NCBI GenBank assembly: GCA_025964055.1
Contig: JAOPZP010000027.1
Location: 1-7,950, forward strand
DNA: 7,950 nt
Source: Conexibacter sp.
Lineage (GTDB): Bacteria > Actinomycetota > Thermoleophilia > Solirubrobacterales > Solirubrobacteraceae
Direction of reading: 5' to 3'
A program made the position numbers and the translations under genes. Of this stretch, positions 1-7,639 are shown in pieces; the stretch's first letter is position 1, and the number at the start of each line of letters is the position of its first letter. The notes below the pieces were generated by a model. It was not told where the DNA came from, did not search any database, and saw only the letters and a program-made list of their open reading frames with translations.

Positions 1-429
1 GAGGCGGGCGTGGACCTCATGGCCGAAGCGTTCGCCACCGCTCTGGAGGTGACGCTGGACCGTACGAAGCCCTTGCCGCCGGCGCCGGTCGCTTGGTTGT
101 TCCTCGTCGCGAAGAACCTGCTCATCGACAGCGTCCGGCGCGGGAAGGTCGAGGCGGCCGCGCGCCAGCGCCTCGGCCTCGAGCCGCTCGTGCTCGACGA
201 CGCAGACATCGAGCGTGTCGCTGAGATCGCCGCAGCCGGCGATCTCACCGAGCAGATGATCGACGTCCTCTCGGAGACCGAATGGGAAGCGTTTCAGGCC
301 CACGTGGTCGACGAGGAGCCCTACCCGAACATGGCGCAGCGCCTGAGCTGCTCCGAAGCCGTGCTGCGCAAGCGCGTCAGCAGGGCGAAATCTCGTCTAC
401 GAACCGCCATTGGAGGCATTGATGTCTGA
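1..429 (+). CDS. ECF-like RNA polymerase sigma factor, 5' end outside window
   Basis: This is the C-terminal 142 codons of a sigma-70 family (ECF-like) sigma factor, which directs RNA polymerase to a set of promoters. The frame is open to the left edge with no stop, so the true start and the first part of region 2 lie outside; the GTG at 10 and ATG at 19 are probably internal codons. The visible residues begin in late region 2 (EAGVDLMAEAFATALE, then the AWLFLVAKNLLID segment, typical of the region 2.3-2.4 helices). A linker follows, then a region 4 helix-turn-helix near residues 80-140 (LTEQMIDVLS ... YPNMAQRLSCSE ... LRKRVSRAKSRLR), the part that reads the -35 element. It overlaps the next gene by 8 bases, so the two are translated together. 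The family call is firm; the ECF subgroup and target promoters cannot be read from this fragment. Confidence 0.85.
   Translation, partial: EAGVDLMAEAFATALEVTLDRTKPLPPAPVAWLFLVAKNLLIDSVRRGKVEAAARQRLGLEPLVLDDADIERVAEIAAAGDLTEQMIDVLSETEWEAFQAHVVDEEPYPNMAQRLSCSEAVLRKRVSRAKSRLRTAIGGIDV
412..416 (+). promoter_or_regulatory. Shine-Dalgarno for the membrane protein gene
   Basis: GGAGG lies inside the last codons of the sigma gene, 5 bases before ATG 422. It supports 422 as the start over the in-frame TTG codons at 410 and 419. Confidence 0.7.
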
Positions 430-1222
430 CTTTCTCGACCACTTCGGAGACCAGCTCCGAGCGGTGCAGGTGGCGCCCAGCCCTACTGCGAGGCCACGGC
501 CCACGTGGCTCTCGCGGGCCTCGCGTCGAGGCGTCATCGCGGGACTCGCGACGCTGATCGTCGCGGGCCCGGCGCTGGCCATCACACAGCCGTGGAACCC
601 GACGGTCGGGCGCCCCGGCGTCGATCGCCCGGTGCACGTCGACTCGTCGCCGGTGACGGCTGCGGCCCGCGGCGAGCTGTCGGTGCTGCGCCGGCCGCAG
701 ACCGCCGACGACAGGGCACAGGTCGCGCCGCTCCTGAGGGGCGTGGTGGGCGACCAGGTCGATGGCGTCCAGGTCGACGCCATCCGGTCCCTGAAGGCCG
801 GCTGGGCCCTCGTCCCGGCCAAGTCGGTGCAGACCGGGCCGTCCGCGACGGCGACCGATCAGCTGTGCTTCACCAACGGTGAGGAGATCACGTGCGGTCC
901 GGCGCCGTCGCTGAGCACCACGGGCGTCGGGGGTTCCACGGCCTCGGCCACGAAAGGAGAGACGACGTATACGGGCCTCGTGCCCGACGGCGTCTCCGGC
1001 GTGCGGTTCACCCCGAAGGACGGCAAGCCGGTGGAGGTTGCCGTGGCGTCCAACTTCTATGAGTTGGTCATCCCTCAGATCGCCCCGTCCCGCATGATGG
1101 ATGCGCCTGCCGGCTTCGAAGGGCCTGCGCGTATTCCGGCACCGCCCGCGCCCGTCAGCGGCACGCTTCAGTGGCTCGACAGCCATGGCGCCGTGGTCGG
1201 GCCCCAGCAGCCCGACCGCTGA
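422..1222 (+). CDS. Single-pass membrane protein paired with sigma factor, possible anti-sigma
   Basis: I do not recognise a named family. The 266-residue product has a short basic N-terminal segment (about residues 1-35), one hydrophobic helix (about 36-54, RRGVIAGLATLIVAGPALAI) and a long C-terminal part of about 210 residues that should lie outside the membrane. That part has a cysteine pair (C149 and C158, in LCFTNGEEITCG) that could form a disulfide, a Gly/Ser/Thr-rich stretch near 160-183, a TGLVPDGV motif at 184-191 that looks like the start of a beta domain, and a Pro/Ala-rich stretch near 238-245. The helix could instead be an uncleaved or cleavable export signal. The 8-base overlap with the sigma gene suggests a membrane-bound regulator or sensor for it, but the cytoplasmic segment is too short for a typical zinc-binding anti-sigma domain and has no HxxxCxxC motif. 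The function is inferred from context only. Confidence 0.72.
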   Translation: MSDFLDHFGDQLRAVQVAPSPTARPRPTWLSRASRRGVIAGLATLIVAGPALAITQPWNPTVGRPGVDRPVHVDSSPVTAAARGELSVLRRPQTADDRAQVAPLLRGVVGDQVDGVQVDAIRSLKAGWALVPAKSVQTGPSATATDQLCFTNGEEITCGPAPSLSTTGVGGSTASATKGETTYTGLVPDGVSGVRFTPKDGKPVEVAVASNFYELVIPQIAPSRMMDAPAGFEGPARIPAPPAPVSGTLQWLDSHGAVVGPQQPDR

Positions 1223-1236
1223 GCGACGAACGCATG

Positions 1237-1266
1237 ACGCGCCGGCCGGGCTACCGGTCGGCGCGT
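1237..1266. terminator. Hairpin terminator between convergent genes
   Basis: The arms at 1237-1249 and 1254-1266 (ACGCGCCGGCCGG / CCGGTCGGCGCGT) pair over 13 bp with one G.T pair and a four-base GCTA loop. Weaker pairing continues outward, for example 1230-1233 with 1269-1272. It sits in the 54-base gap between the stop of the membrane protein gene and the stop of the minus-strand ABC-F gene, as expected for a two-way terminator. There is no T-tract on either side, which is common in high-GC actinobacteria. Confidence 0.7.
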
Positions 1267-1276
1267 TCGCGTCGCG

Positions 1277-3085
<1,809 letters not shown>

Positions 3086-3171
3086 CGGCTTCCCATCCTG
3101 CCGGGATCGCGGCGCCAGCGCGGTCCCGTGGGACTCGACGACGGCGCCCGCAGCGGCGAACATGCCGGGTC

Positions 3172-3690
3172 ATGTCCACCGCCCACCCGCCCGTCACGGT
3201 CGAGCTCCCCGTCATGGCCGCCGACGTGCTCGAACCGCTCGTCGCCCGCGACCTGGCCCGCGCGAGTCAGGCCCTGGGCCACGACCTGCCGGAGGAGTTC
3301 ATCGCCGACACGTGGCTCTGGTCGCTGCGGCTGGGGCAGCTCATCGGCGAGCCCGACCAGGCACCGTGGCTCATCCGCGCGATCCTCGTGCGCCCCGCGG
3401 ACATCGTCGTCGGCCACGCCGGCTTCCACGGGCCGCCCGATGCGGACGGCATCGTCGAGGTCGGCTACGAGGTCGTCCGCGCCCACCGGCGCCGCGGCTA
3501 CGCCCGCGCGACCCTCGCCGCGCTGCTCGACTACGCCCGCGCCAACGGCGCGCGCACGGCCCGCGCCTCGATCAGCCCCGACAACGCCGCGTCCCTCGCG
3601 CTCACGGCCTCCGCCGGCTTCGCACGCACCGGCGAGCACATCGACGAGATCGACGGCCCAGAGCTGGAGTTCGAGCGCCGTTTGACATAG
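3172..3690 (+). CDS. GNAT family N-acetyltransferase
   Basis: The 172-residue product fits a single-domain GNAT acetyltransferase, which moves an acetyl group from acetyl-CoA to an amine on a protein or small molecule. The acetyl-CoA motif A is visible at about 95-120: strand VEVGYEVV, then RRRGYA (106-111, the R/Q-x-x-G-x-A pyrophosphate loop), then the helix ATLAALLDYA. The C-terminal part (ISPDNAASLALTASAGFARTG, about 134-154) matches the N-x-x-S ... GF segment seen in RimJ/RimL-like members. The acceptor is unknown. It is divergent from the ABC-F gene with 86 bases between the two starts, and I found no convincing promoter there. No clear Shine-Dalgarno precedes ATG 3172, so the start is the weakest part of the call and leaderless translation is possible. 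It may read through to the P450 38 bases downstream, but the palindrome over its stop argues for separate control. Confidence 0.88.
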   Translation: MSTAHPPVTVELPVMAADVLEPLVARDLARASQALGHDLPEEFIADTWLWSLRLGQLIGEPDQAPWLIRAILVRPADIVVGHAGFHGPPDADGIVEVGYEVVRAHRRRGYARATLAALLDYARANGARTARASISPDNAASLALTASAGFARTGEHIDEIDGPELEFERRLT

Positions 3691-3696
3691 TGTCAA
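3682..3696. promoter_or_regulatory. Perfect palindrome, candidate repressor operator
   Basis: TTGACA-TAG-TGTCAA is a perfect inverted repeat with 6-base arms and a 3-base centre that is the GNAT stop codon. It ends 32 bases before the P450 start. A short, dyad-symmetric site close to a start codon is the usual form of an operator for a dimeric helix-turn-helix repressor, such as a TetR-type protein. The left arm also equals the -35 consensus, but nothing resembling a -10 lies 16-18 bases further on. No regulator gene is present in the window, so the cognate protein is unknown. Confidence 0.5.
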
Positions 3697-3718
3697 GGCG
3701 TCCGTCGGTCCCGAGCCT

Positions 3719-3722
3719 GAGG
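3719..3722 (+). promoter_or_regulatory. Shine-Dalgarno for P450
   Basis: GAGG (within TGAGGT) lies 6 bases before ATG 3729 and supports that start over the long open frame that continues upstream through the GNAT gene. Confidence 0.6.
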
Positions 3723-3728
3723 TCAGAG

Positions 3729-4961
3729 ATGTCCGCCGATCCCGTTCCGCTGGAAGAGACCCTCGTCGCCGAGCGCGAGCAGTGGCCCGACGGTCCGCCG
3801 CACGAGCTGTTCAAGCGCCTGCGGGGCGAGTGCCCGGTGCACTGGAGCTCCAAGATGAGCGAGTACCCGGAGGAGGCGGGCTTCTGGTCGGTGACCACCG
3901 CCGACGACGTCCACGCCGTCAGCCGCGACTGGCAGACCTACTCGTCGGCGACCGGCTTCACGGCGCTGACCGACGCGATCCTGCCGCTCGAGCTCGGGCA
4001 GGCCATGTTCATCGGGATGGACCCGCCCAAGCACGACCGCCTCAAAGCGCTGTTCCAGCGCGGGTTCACGCCCAAGCGCATCGCCGAGCACGAGCCGGCC
4101 ATCCGCGAGATCACGCGCGGCGTCCTCGATCGCCTGGAGGGGCGCGAGACCTGCGACCTGGTCACCGACGTCGCGCAGCCCGTCGTCGCCCGCGTCATCG
4201 GCAGCTTCATGGGCACCGCGCCCGAGGACGACGAGATCTGGGCGCGGCTGATGAACACGACGCTGGGGGCCGGCGATCCCGACCTCAACCCCGAGGGCGT
4301 GCAGACCGTCATGGAGCGCGACGTGCCGGAGATCTTCGCGCGCTGCAGCGCGCTGATCGCCGAGCGTCGCGAGAACCCGACCGACGACCTGATGAGCGTC
4401 CTCGTCCACGCCGACATCGACGGCGAGAAGCTCGAGGAGCACGAGATCGTCATGGGGTTCTTCCTCCTCGTGGCCGCCGGCAACGACAGCACCAAGGCCA
4501 CGTTCTGCAGCGGGATGCGCGCGCTGCTCGAAGACCCCGAGCAGCGGCAGCTGGTCCTCGACGACCCGTCGCTGATCCCGGGGGCGGTCGAGGAGGCGCT
4601 GCGCATGTTCCCCGCCTTCGCCCACTTCCGCCGCACGGCGACGCGCGACGTCGAGCTCAACGGCGCCCAGATCCGTGAGGGCGACAAGGTGGTCATGTGG
4701 TACGTGTCGTCCAACCGCGACGAGAGCCGCTACGAGGATCCCGACCACTTCGACGTCCGGCGCAATCCCGAGCACCAGGCCTTCGGCGCCGGCGGGCGCC
4801 ACTTCTGCCTCGGCACCGCGCTGGCGCGGCTGGAGCTGCAGATCCTGCTGGAGGAGACGCTCGCGCGCTACCCGGCGATGGAGCTGAACGGCCGGCCCGA
4901 GTTCGCCGAGTCGCCGTTCATCAACCAGCTCAAGACCTTGCCGGTCCGGCTCCGGCCGTAG
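3729..4961 (+). CDS. Cytochrome P450, soluble bacterial type
   Basis: A 410-residue heme monooxygenase, the normal length for soluble bacterial P450s, with no membrane anchor. It uses O2 and two electrons to hydroxylate a substrate. Visible landmarks are the C-helix region MDPPKHDRLK (97-106), the I-helix oxygen-activation motif AAGNDST (249-255, acid D253 and S254/T255), the ExxR pair E289/R292 in EEALR, and the heme loop FGAGGRHFCLG (352-362) with the thiolate ligand C360. The general look (DPP-x-H, AGNDST, HFCLG-x-x-LARLEL) resembles actinobacterial P450s that act on terpenes, sterols or branched lipids (CYP124/125/142-like), but the subfamily cannot be fixed by eye. No ferredoxin or reductase gene is adjacent, so electrons must come from proteins encoded elsewhere. 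It lies between a palindromic candidate operator and the acyl-CoA dehydrogenase pair on the same strand, which suggests lipid-type catabolism. Confidence 0.95.
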   Translation: MSADPVPLEETLVAEREQWPDGPPHELFKRLRGECPVHWSSKMSEYPEEAGFWSVTTADDVHAVSRDWQTYSSATGFTALTDAILPLELGQAMFIGMDPPKHDRLKALFQRGFTPKRIAEHEPAIREITRGVLDRLEGRETCDLVTDVAQPVVARVIGSFMGTAPEDDEIWARLMNTTLGAGDPDLNPEGVQTVMERDVPEIFARCSALIAERRENPTDDLMSVLVHADIDGEKLEEHEIVMGFFLLVAAGNDSTKATFCSGMRALLEDPEQRQLVLDDPSLIPGAVEEALRMFPAFAHFRRTATRDVELNGAQIREGDKVVMWYVSSNRDESRYEDPDHFDVRRNPEHQAFGAGGRHFCLGTALARLELQILLEETLARYPAMELNGRPEFAESPFINQLKTLPVRLRP

Positions 4962-4978
4962 GCACCCGAACGGGTCGT

Positions 4979-5018
4979 CTGAACGACGACGGCCTGTTGA
5001 CAAGACGCCGACGTTCAG
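4979..5018. repeat. Inverted repeat around the -35 region
   Basis: CTGAACGACG at 4979-4988 and CGACGTTCAG at 5009-5018 are inverted copies, 10 bases long with one mismatch, separated by 20 bases. The candidate -35 (4997-5002) lies between them and the -10 just after, so a protein bound here could control the dehydrogenase operon. The left copy also overlaps a small hairpin (GTCGT-CTGA-ACGAC, 4974-4987). With GC-rich sequence, chance is a real alternative. Confidence 0.3.
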
Positions 5019-5026
5019 TTTACGGT
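4997..5026 (+). promoter_or_regulatory. Candidate sigma-70 type promoter for dehydrogenase operon
   Basis: A perfect -35 TTGACA (4997-5002) is followed after 18 bases by TACGGT (5021-5026), which keeps the important T-A----T positions of a -10. The surrounding GTTCAGTTTACGG is AT-rich for this genome. Transcription would begin at about 5033-5035, close to an ATG at 5035. It is the only reasonable housekeeping-type promoter I could find in the window. Confidence 0.45.
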
Positions 5027-5034
5027 GCGCCGCC

Positions 5035-5094
5035 ATGCCGGCCGCGGACCGTCACACCCATGCCACGACCCCGATCGAGCGTCGCCGCCGATGA
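5035..5094 (+). CDS. Possible 19-residue leader peptide
   Basis: The frame ATG 5035 to TGA 5092-5094 encodes MPAADRHTHATTPIERRRR. Its stop overlaps the ATG of the dehydrogenase gene in an ATGA arrangement. If the promoter at 4997-5026 is used, the transcript would begin at or next to this ATG, so it could be read as a leaderless ORF and hand ribosomes on to the weakly marked dehydrogenase start. Four terminal arginine codons could slow the ribosome. No Shine-Dalgarno is present, the peptide matches no family I know, and a 20-codon open frame is easily met by chance. Confidence 0.22.
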   Translation: MPAADRHTHATTPIERRRR

Positions 5095-6398
5095 CGGCCG
5101 CGGAGCGCAGCATGGGGCTGGGCCTGCGCGCCCTGAACCGCCTCGCGGGCTCCGACGTGGTCGACCGCCTCGGCGTGCGAGGACCCACCGAGCGCGTGCT
5201 GTACCGCGCGACGCGGGACGGCTTCCGCGTCGCGGGGCGCGCGGGGCGGACGTTCTCGGCGGCGACCCGGCGCTCGGCCCCCGTCCGGCCCCGGACGACC
5301 GCCGGCGGCCTCTTCGACCTCACGCCGAGCGACGAGCAGGAGATGCTCGTCGAGGCCTGGCGCGCCTTCGCCGCCGAGCAGCTGCGGCCCAACGCCGCGC
5401 AGGCCGAGCGCGAGCCGCTGCGGGCGACCTTCCGGGAGGCCGACGAGCTGGGCCTGACGATGCTCGGCGTACCCGAGGAGCTCGGCGGCGCCGTCAGCGA
5501 GCGCTCGGCCGTGACCGCCGTGCTGGCCGCCGAGGCGCTGGCCCACGGCGACGCGGGCCTGGCCGTCGGCGCCCTCGCGCCCGCCGCCGTGGCGACGGCG
5601 CTGGCCCTCTGGGGTGACGCCGACCAGCAGTCGACCTACCTGCCCGCGCTCGTCGGCGAGGACGTCCCCGCTGCGGCGCTGGCGATCGCCGAGCCGCGCG
5701 CGCTGTTCGACCCCGCCCACCTGCAGACCACCGCGCGCCCCGTCGCCGGCGGCTACGTGCTGTCGGGCGTCAAGGCGCTCGTCCCGCGGGCGGCCGACGC
5801 CGAGCTGCTGATCGTCGGCGCGCGCGCGGACGACGGGCGTCCCGCGCTCTTCCTCGTCGAGCCGGCGGCCGGCGGCGTGCACGTCGCGCCCGACCCCGCG
5901 ATGGGCCTGCGCGGCGCCGCCTCGGGGCGCGTGATGCTCGAGGACGTCCGCGTCGGGCGCGACGCGCTGCTCGGCGCCGGCGATCCGGCGGTCTTCGCCG
6001 AGTGCGTCGCGCGCAGCCGGATCGTGTGGGCGGCGATCGGCGTCGGCGTCGCCCGGGCGGTGCTCGACCACGTCATCCCCTACGTCAACGAGCGGGTCGC
6101 CTTCGGGGAGCCCATCAGCCACCGGCAGGCGGTCGCGTTCTCGATCAGCGACATCGCGATCGAGCTGGAGGGCCTGCGGCTCGTGACGCTGCGCGCCGCC
6201 GCGCGGGCCGACGCCGGCCGGGACTTCGCCCGCGAGGCCGCGCTGGCCCGTTCGCTGTGCGACCGGCACGGCGCGCGGATCGGCTCCGAGGGCGTGCAGC
6301 TGCTCGGGGGCCACGGCTACGTCTGCGAGCACCCGGTCGAGCGCTGGTACCGCGACCTGCGAGCGGTCGGGCTGATGGAAGGCGTCCTGCTCGCATGA
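5091..6398 (+). CDS. Acyl-CoA dehydrogenase family protein, subunit with N-terminal extension
   Basis: A 435-residue member of the flavin acyl-CoA dehydrogenase family, which forms the alpha,beta double bond of acyl-CoA and passes electrons to ETF. Residues 1-75 form an extra basic, partly amphipathic segment (GLGLRALNRLAGSDVVDRLG). The N-terminal helical domain starts near 76 (FDLTPSDEQEMLVEAWRAF), the beta domain spans about 195-295, and the C-terminal helical domain follows, with LGGHGYVCEHPVERWYRDLR (405-424). The usual flavin/substrate motif (A-x-TEP-x-AGSD) is replaced by AIAEPRALFDP, and the catalytic-position segment reads EGV (E430) rather than EGT, five residues before the end. This suggests a partner or specialised subunit rather than a standard self-sufficient enzyme. 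The ATG at 5091 is chosen because the recognisable segment begins there; GTG 5025 and ATG 5112 are in-frame alternatives and none has a strong Shine-Dalgarno. It overlaps the next dehydrogenase gene by ATGA. Confidence 0.88.
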   Translation: MTAAERSMGLGLRALNRLAGSDVVDRLGVRGPTERVLYRATRDGFRVAGRAGRTFSAATRRSAPVRPRTTAGGLFDLTPSDEQEMLVEAWRAFAAEQLRPNAAQAEREPLRATFREADELGLTMLGVPEELGGAVSERSAVTAVLAAEALAHGDAGLAVGALAPAAVATALALWGDADQQSTYLPALVGEDVPAAALAIAEPRALFDPAHLQTTARPVAGGYVLSGVKALVPRAADAELLIVGARADDGRPALFLVEPAAGGVHVAPDPAMGLRGAASGRVMLEDVRVGRDALLGAGDPAVFAECVARSRIVWAAIGVGVARAVLDHVIPYVNERVAFGEPISHRQAVAFSISDIAIELEGLRLVTLRAAARADAGRDFAREAALARSLCDRHGARIGSEGVQLLGGHGYVCEHPVERWYRDLRAVGLMEGVLLA

Positions 6399-7609
6399 TC
6401 GACCTGGAGGTCCCCCGCAAGCTCGGCCCGCTCGTCGCCCAGGCGCGGCAGGTCGCCGACGAGGTCTTCCGGCCGATCTCGCGCAAGTACGACCGCGACG
6501 AGCACGCGCGGCCCAAGGAGCTCGACATGCTCGCCGCCGTCATCGACGGGATGAACGACGGCAGCGACCTCGGCGGCGCGGGCGCGACCGGCGTGCACCG
6601 CTCGGCCGACCGCGAAGGTCCCCAGGGCAACCGCAACGGCTCGAACCTCTCGACGGCGCTGAGCGTCATGGAGCTCTGCCGCGGCGACGTCGGCCTGCTG
6701 CTCTCGGTCCCGCGCCAGGGCCTCGGGAACTCCGCGATCGCCGCGGTCGCCGATGACGCGCAGCGGGAGCGCTACGCCGGCCGCTGGGCGGCCATGGCGA
6801 TCACCGAGCCCGAGGCGGGCTCGGACTCCGCGGCGATCCGCACGACCGCGGTGCTCGACGGCGACGAGTACGTCCTCAACGGCGAGAAGATCTACGTCAC
6901 GGCGGGCGAGCGCGCCGACCTGATCGTCGTCTGGGCGACGCTGGACCGCGCCCAGGGCCGCGCGGCGATCAAGTCGTTCGTCGTCGAGCGCAGCAACCCG
7001 GGGCTGGTGCTCGACCGCCTCGAGCACAAGCTGGGCATCCGCGCCTCCGACACCGCGGCGTTCCGGCTGGAGGACTGCCGCGTCCCGCGCGAGGACCTGC
7101 TGGGGCCGCCCGGCATCGAGGTCACCAACGGCTTCGCCGGCGCGATGCAGACCTTCGACAACACACGGCCGCTGGTGGCGGCGATGGCCGTCGGGCTGAC
7201 GCGCGCGTGCCTGGAGGAGACACGCCGGCTGCTGGGCGACGCGGGCGTCGAGGTCGACTGGGACCGCCCGGCCGCGCTCCAGACCGCAGCGGCCGCCGAG
7301 TACCTGGCGATGGACGCCGACTACGAGGCGGCCTACCTCCTCACGCTGCAGGCGGCCTGGATGGCCGACAACGGCAAGCCCAACTCGCTGCAGGCCTCGA
7401 TGGCCAAGGCCAAGGCGGGCCGGACCTGCGTCGACGTCGCGCTGCGCTGCGTGCGCCTCGGCGGCGCGCTCGGCTACGGCGAGGACCTGCTGCTGGAGAA
7501 GTGGGCGCGCGACGCCAAGATCCTCGACATCTTCGAGGGCACCCAGCAGATCCAGCTGCTCATCGTCGCGCGCCAGCTGCTCGGGCTGTCCTCGGCGCAG
7601 CTGCGCTGA
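6395..7609 (+). CDS. Acyl-CoA dehydrogenase, catalytic-type subunit
   Basis: A 404-residue acyl-CoA dehydrogenase with all the standard marks. The flavin/substrate motif MAITEPEAGSD is at 134-144, LNGEKIYVTAG at 161-171 continues the beta domain, and LEHKLGIRASDTAAFRLEDC lies at about 209-228. The C-terminal helical domain ends with KILDIFEGTQQIQLLIVARQ (375-394), where E381 of EGT corresponds to the catalytic base of medium-chain enzymes (Glu376 there). It should oxidise an acyl-CoA to the 2-enoyl-CoA, using FAD and ETF. It starts inside the stop of the preceding dehydrogenase gene (ATGA), with a GGAAGG 12 bases upstream, so the two are translationally coupled and probably made in equal amounts. 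In mycobacteria such adjacent pairs form alpha2beta2 enzymes in sterol side-chain breakdown; the same may hold here. Chain length and substrate cannot be read from the sequence. Confidence 0.95.
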   Translation: MIDLEVPRKLGPLVAQARQVADEVFRPISRKYDRDEHARPKELDMLAAVIDGMNDGSDLGGAGATGVHRSADREGPQGNRNGSNLSTALSVMELCRGDVGLLLSVPRQGLGNSAIAAVADDAQRERYAGRWAAMAITEPEAGSDSAAIRTTAVLDGDEYVLNGEKIYVTAGERADLIVVWATLDRAQGRAAIKSFVVERSNPGLVLDRLEHKLGIRASDTAAFRLEDCRVPREDLLGPPGIEVTNGFAGAMQTFDNTRPLVAAMAVGLTRACLEETRRLLGDAGVEVDWDRPAALQTAAAAEYLAMDADYEAAYLLTLQAAWMADNGKPNSLQASMAKAKAGRTCVDVALRCVRLGGALGYGEDLLLEKWARDAKILDIFEGTQQIQLLIVARQLLGLSSAQLR

Positions 7610-7639
7610 GCGCGCCCGCGCCCGCCCGCGCGTTCAGCG
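7604..7639. terminator. Hairpin terminator covering two convergent stop codons
   Basis: Arms 7604-7615 and 7628-7639 (CGCTGAGCGCGC / GCGCGTTCAGCG) pair over 12 bp, with one G.T pair on the plus-strand transcript, around a 12-base C-rich loop. The left arm contains the TGA of the second dehydrogenase gene and the right arm the TGA (as TCA) of the minus-strand gene. It can act for both transcripts. No T-tract follows. Confidence 0.65.

Noticed and set aside
3086..3163. Longer ABC-F start at ATG 3163
   Set aside because: The 26 extra residues are unlike any ABC-F N-terminus, and would run to within 9 bases of the divergent GNAT start.
3086..3171. Divergent promoters between the ABC-F and GNAT genes
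   Set aside because: Promoters must exist near here, but I could not find a -35/-10 pair with acceptable match and spacing on either strand.
3682..3711. TTGACA at 3682 as the -35 of a P450 promoter
   Set aside because: At 16-18 bases downstream the sequence is TCGGTC-like with no -10 resemblance, so the site is better explained as an operator arm.
4964..4987. Small hairpins after the P450 stop (ACCCG-AA-CGGGT and GTCGT-CTGA-ACGAC) as a terminator
   Set aside because: The stems are only 4-5 bp with no T-tract, too weak to call beside the two strong hairpins elsewhere in the window.
3723..5036. Long minus-strand open frame opposite the P450
   Set aside because: The plus strand encodes a complete P450 with all landmarks. 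The minus frame gives only compositionally biased sequence.
6002..6394. In-frame extension of the second dehydrogenase upstream of ATG 6395
   Set aside because: The extension is Arg/Ala/Gly-rich and lies in another frame of the first dehydrogenase, while ATG 6395 begins a normal dehydrogenase N-terminus.
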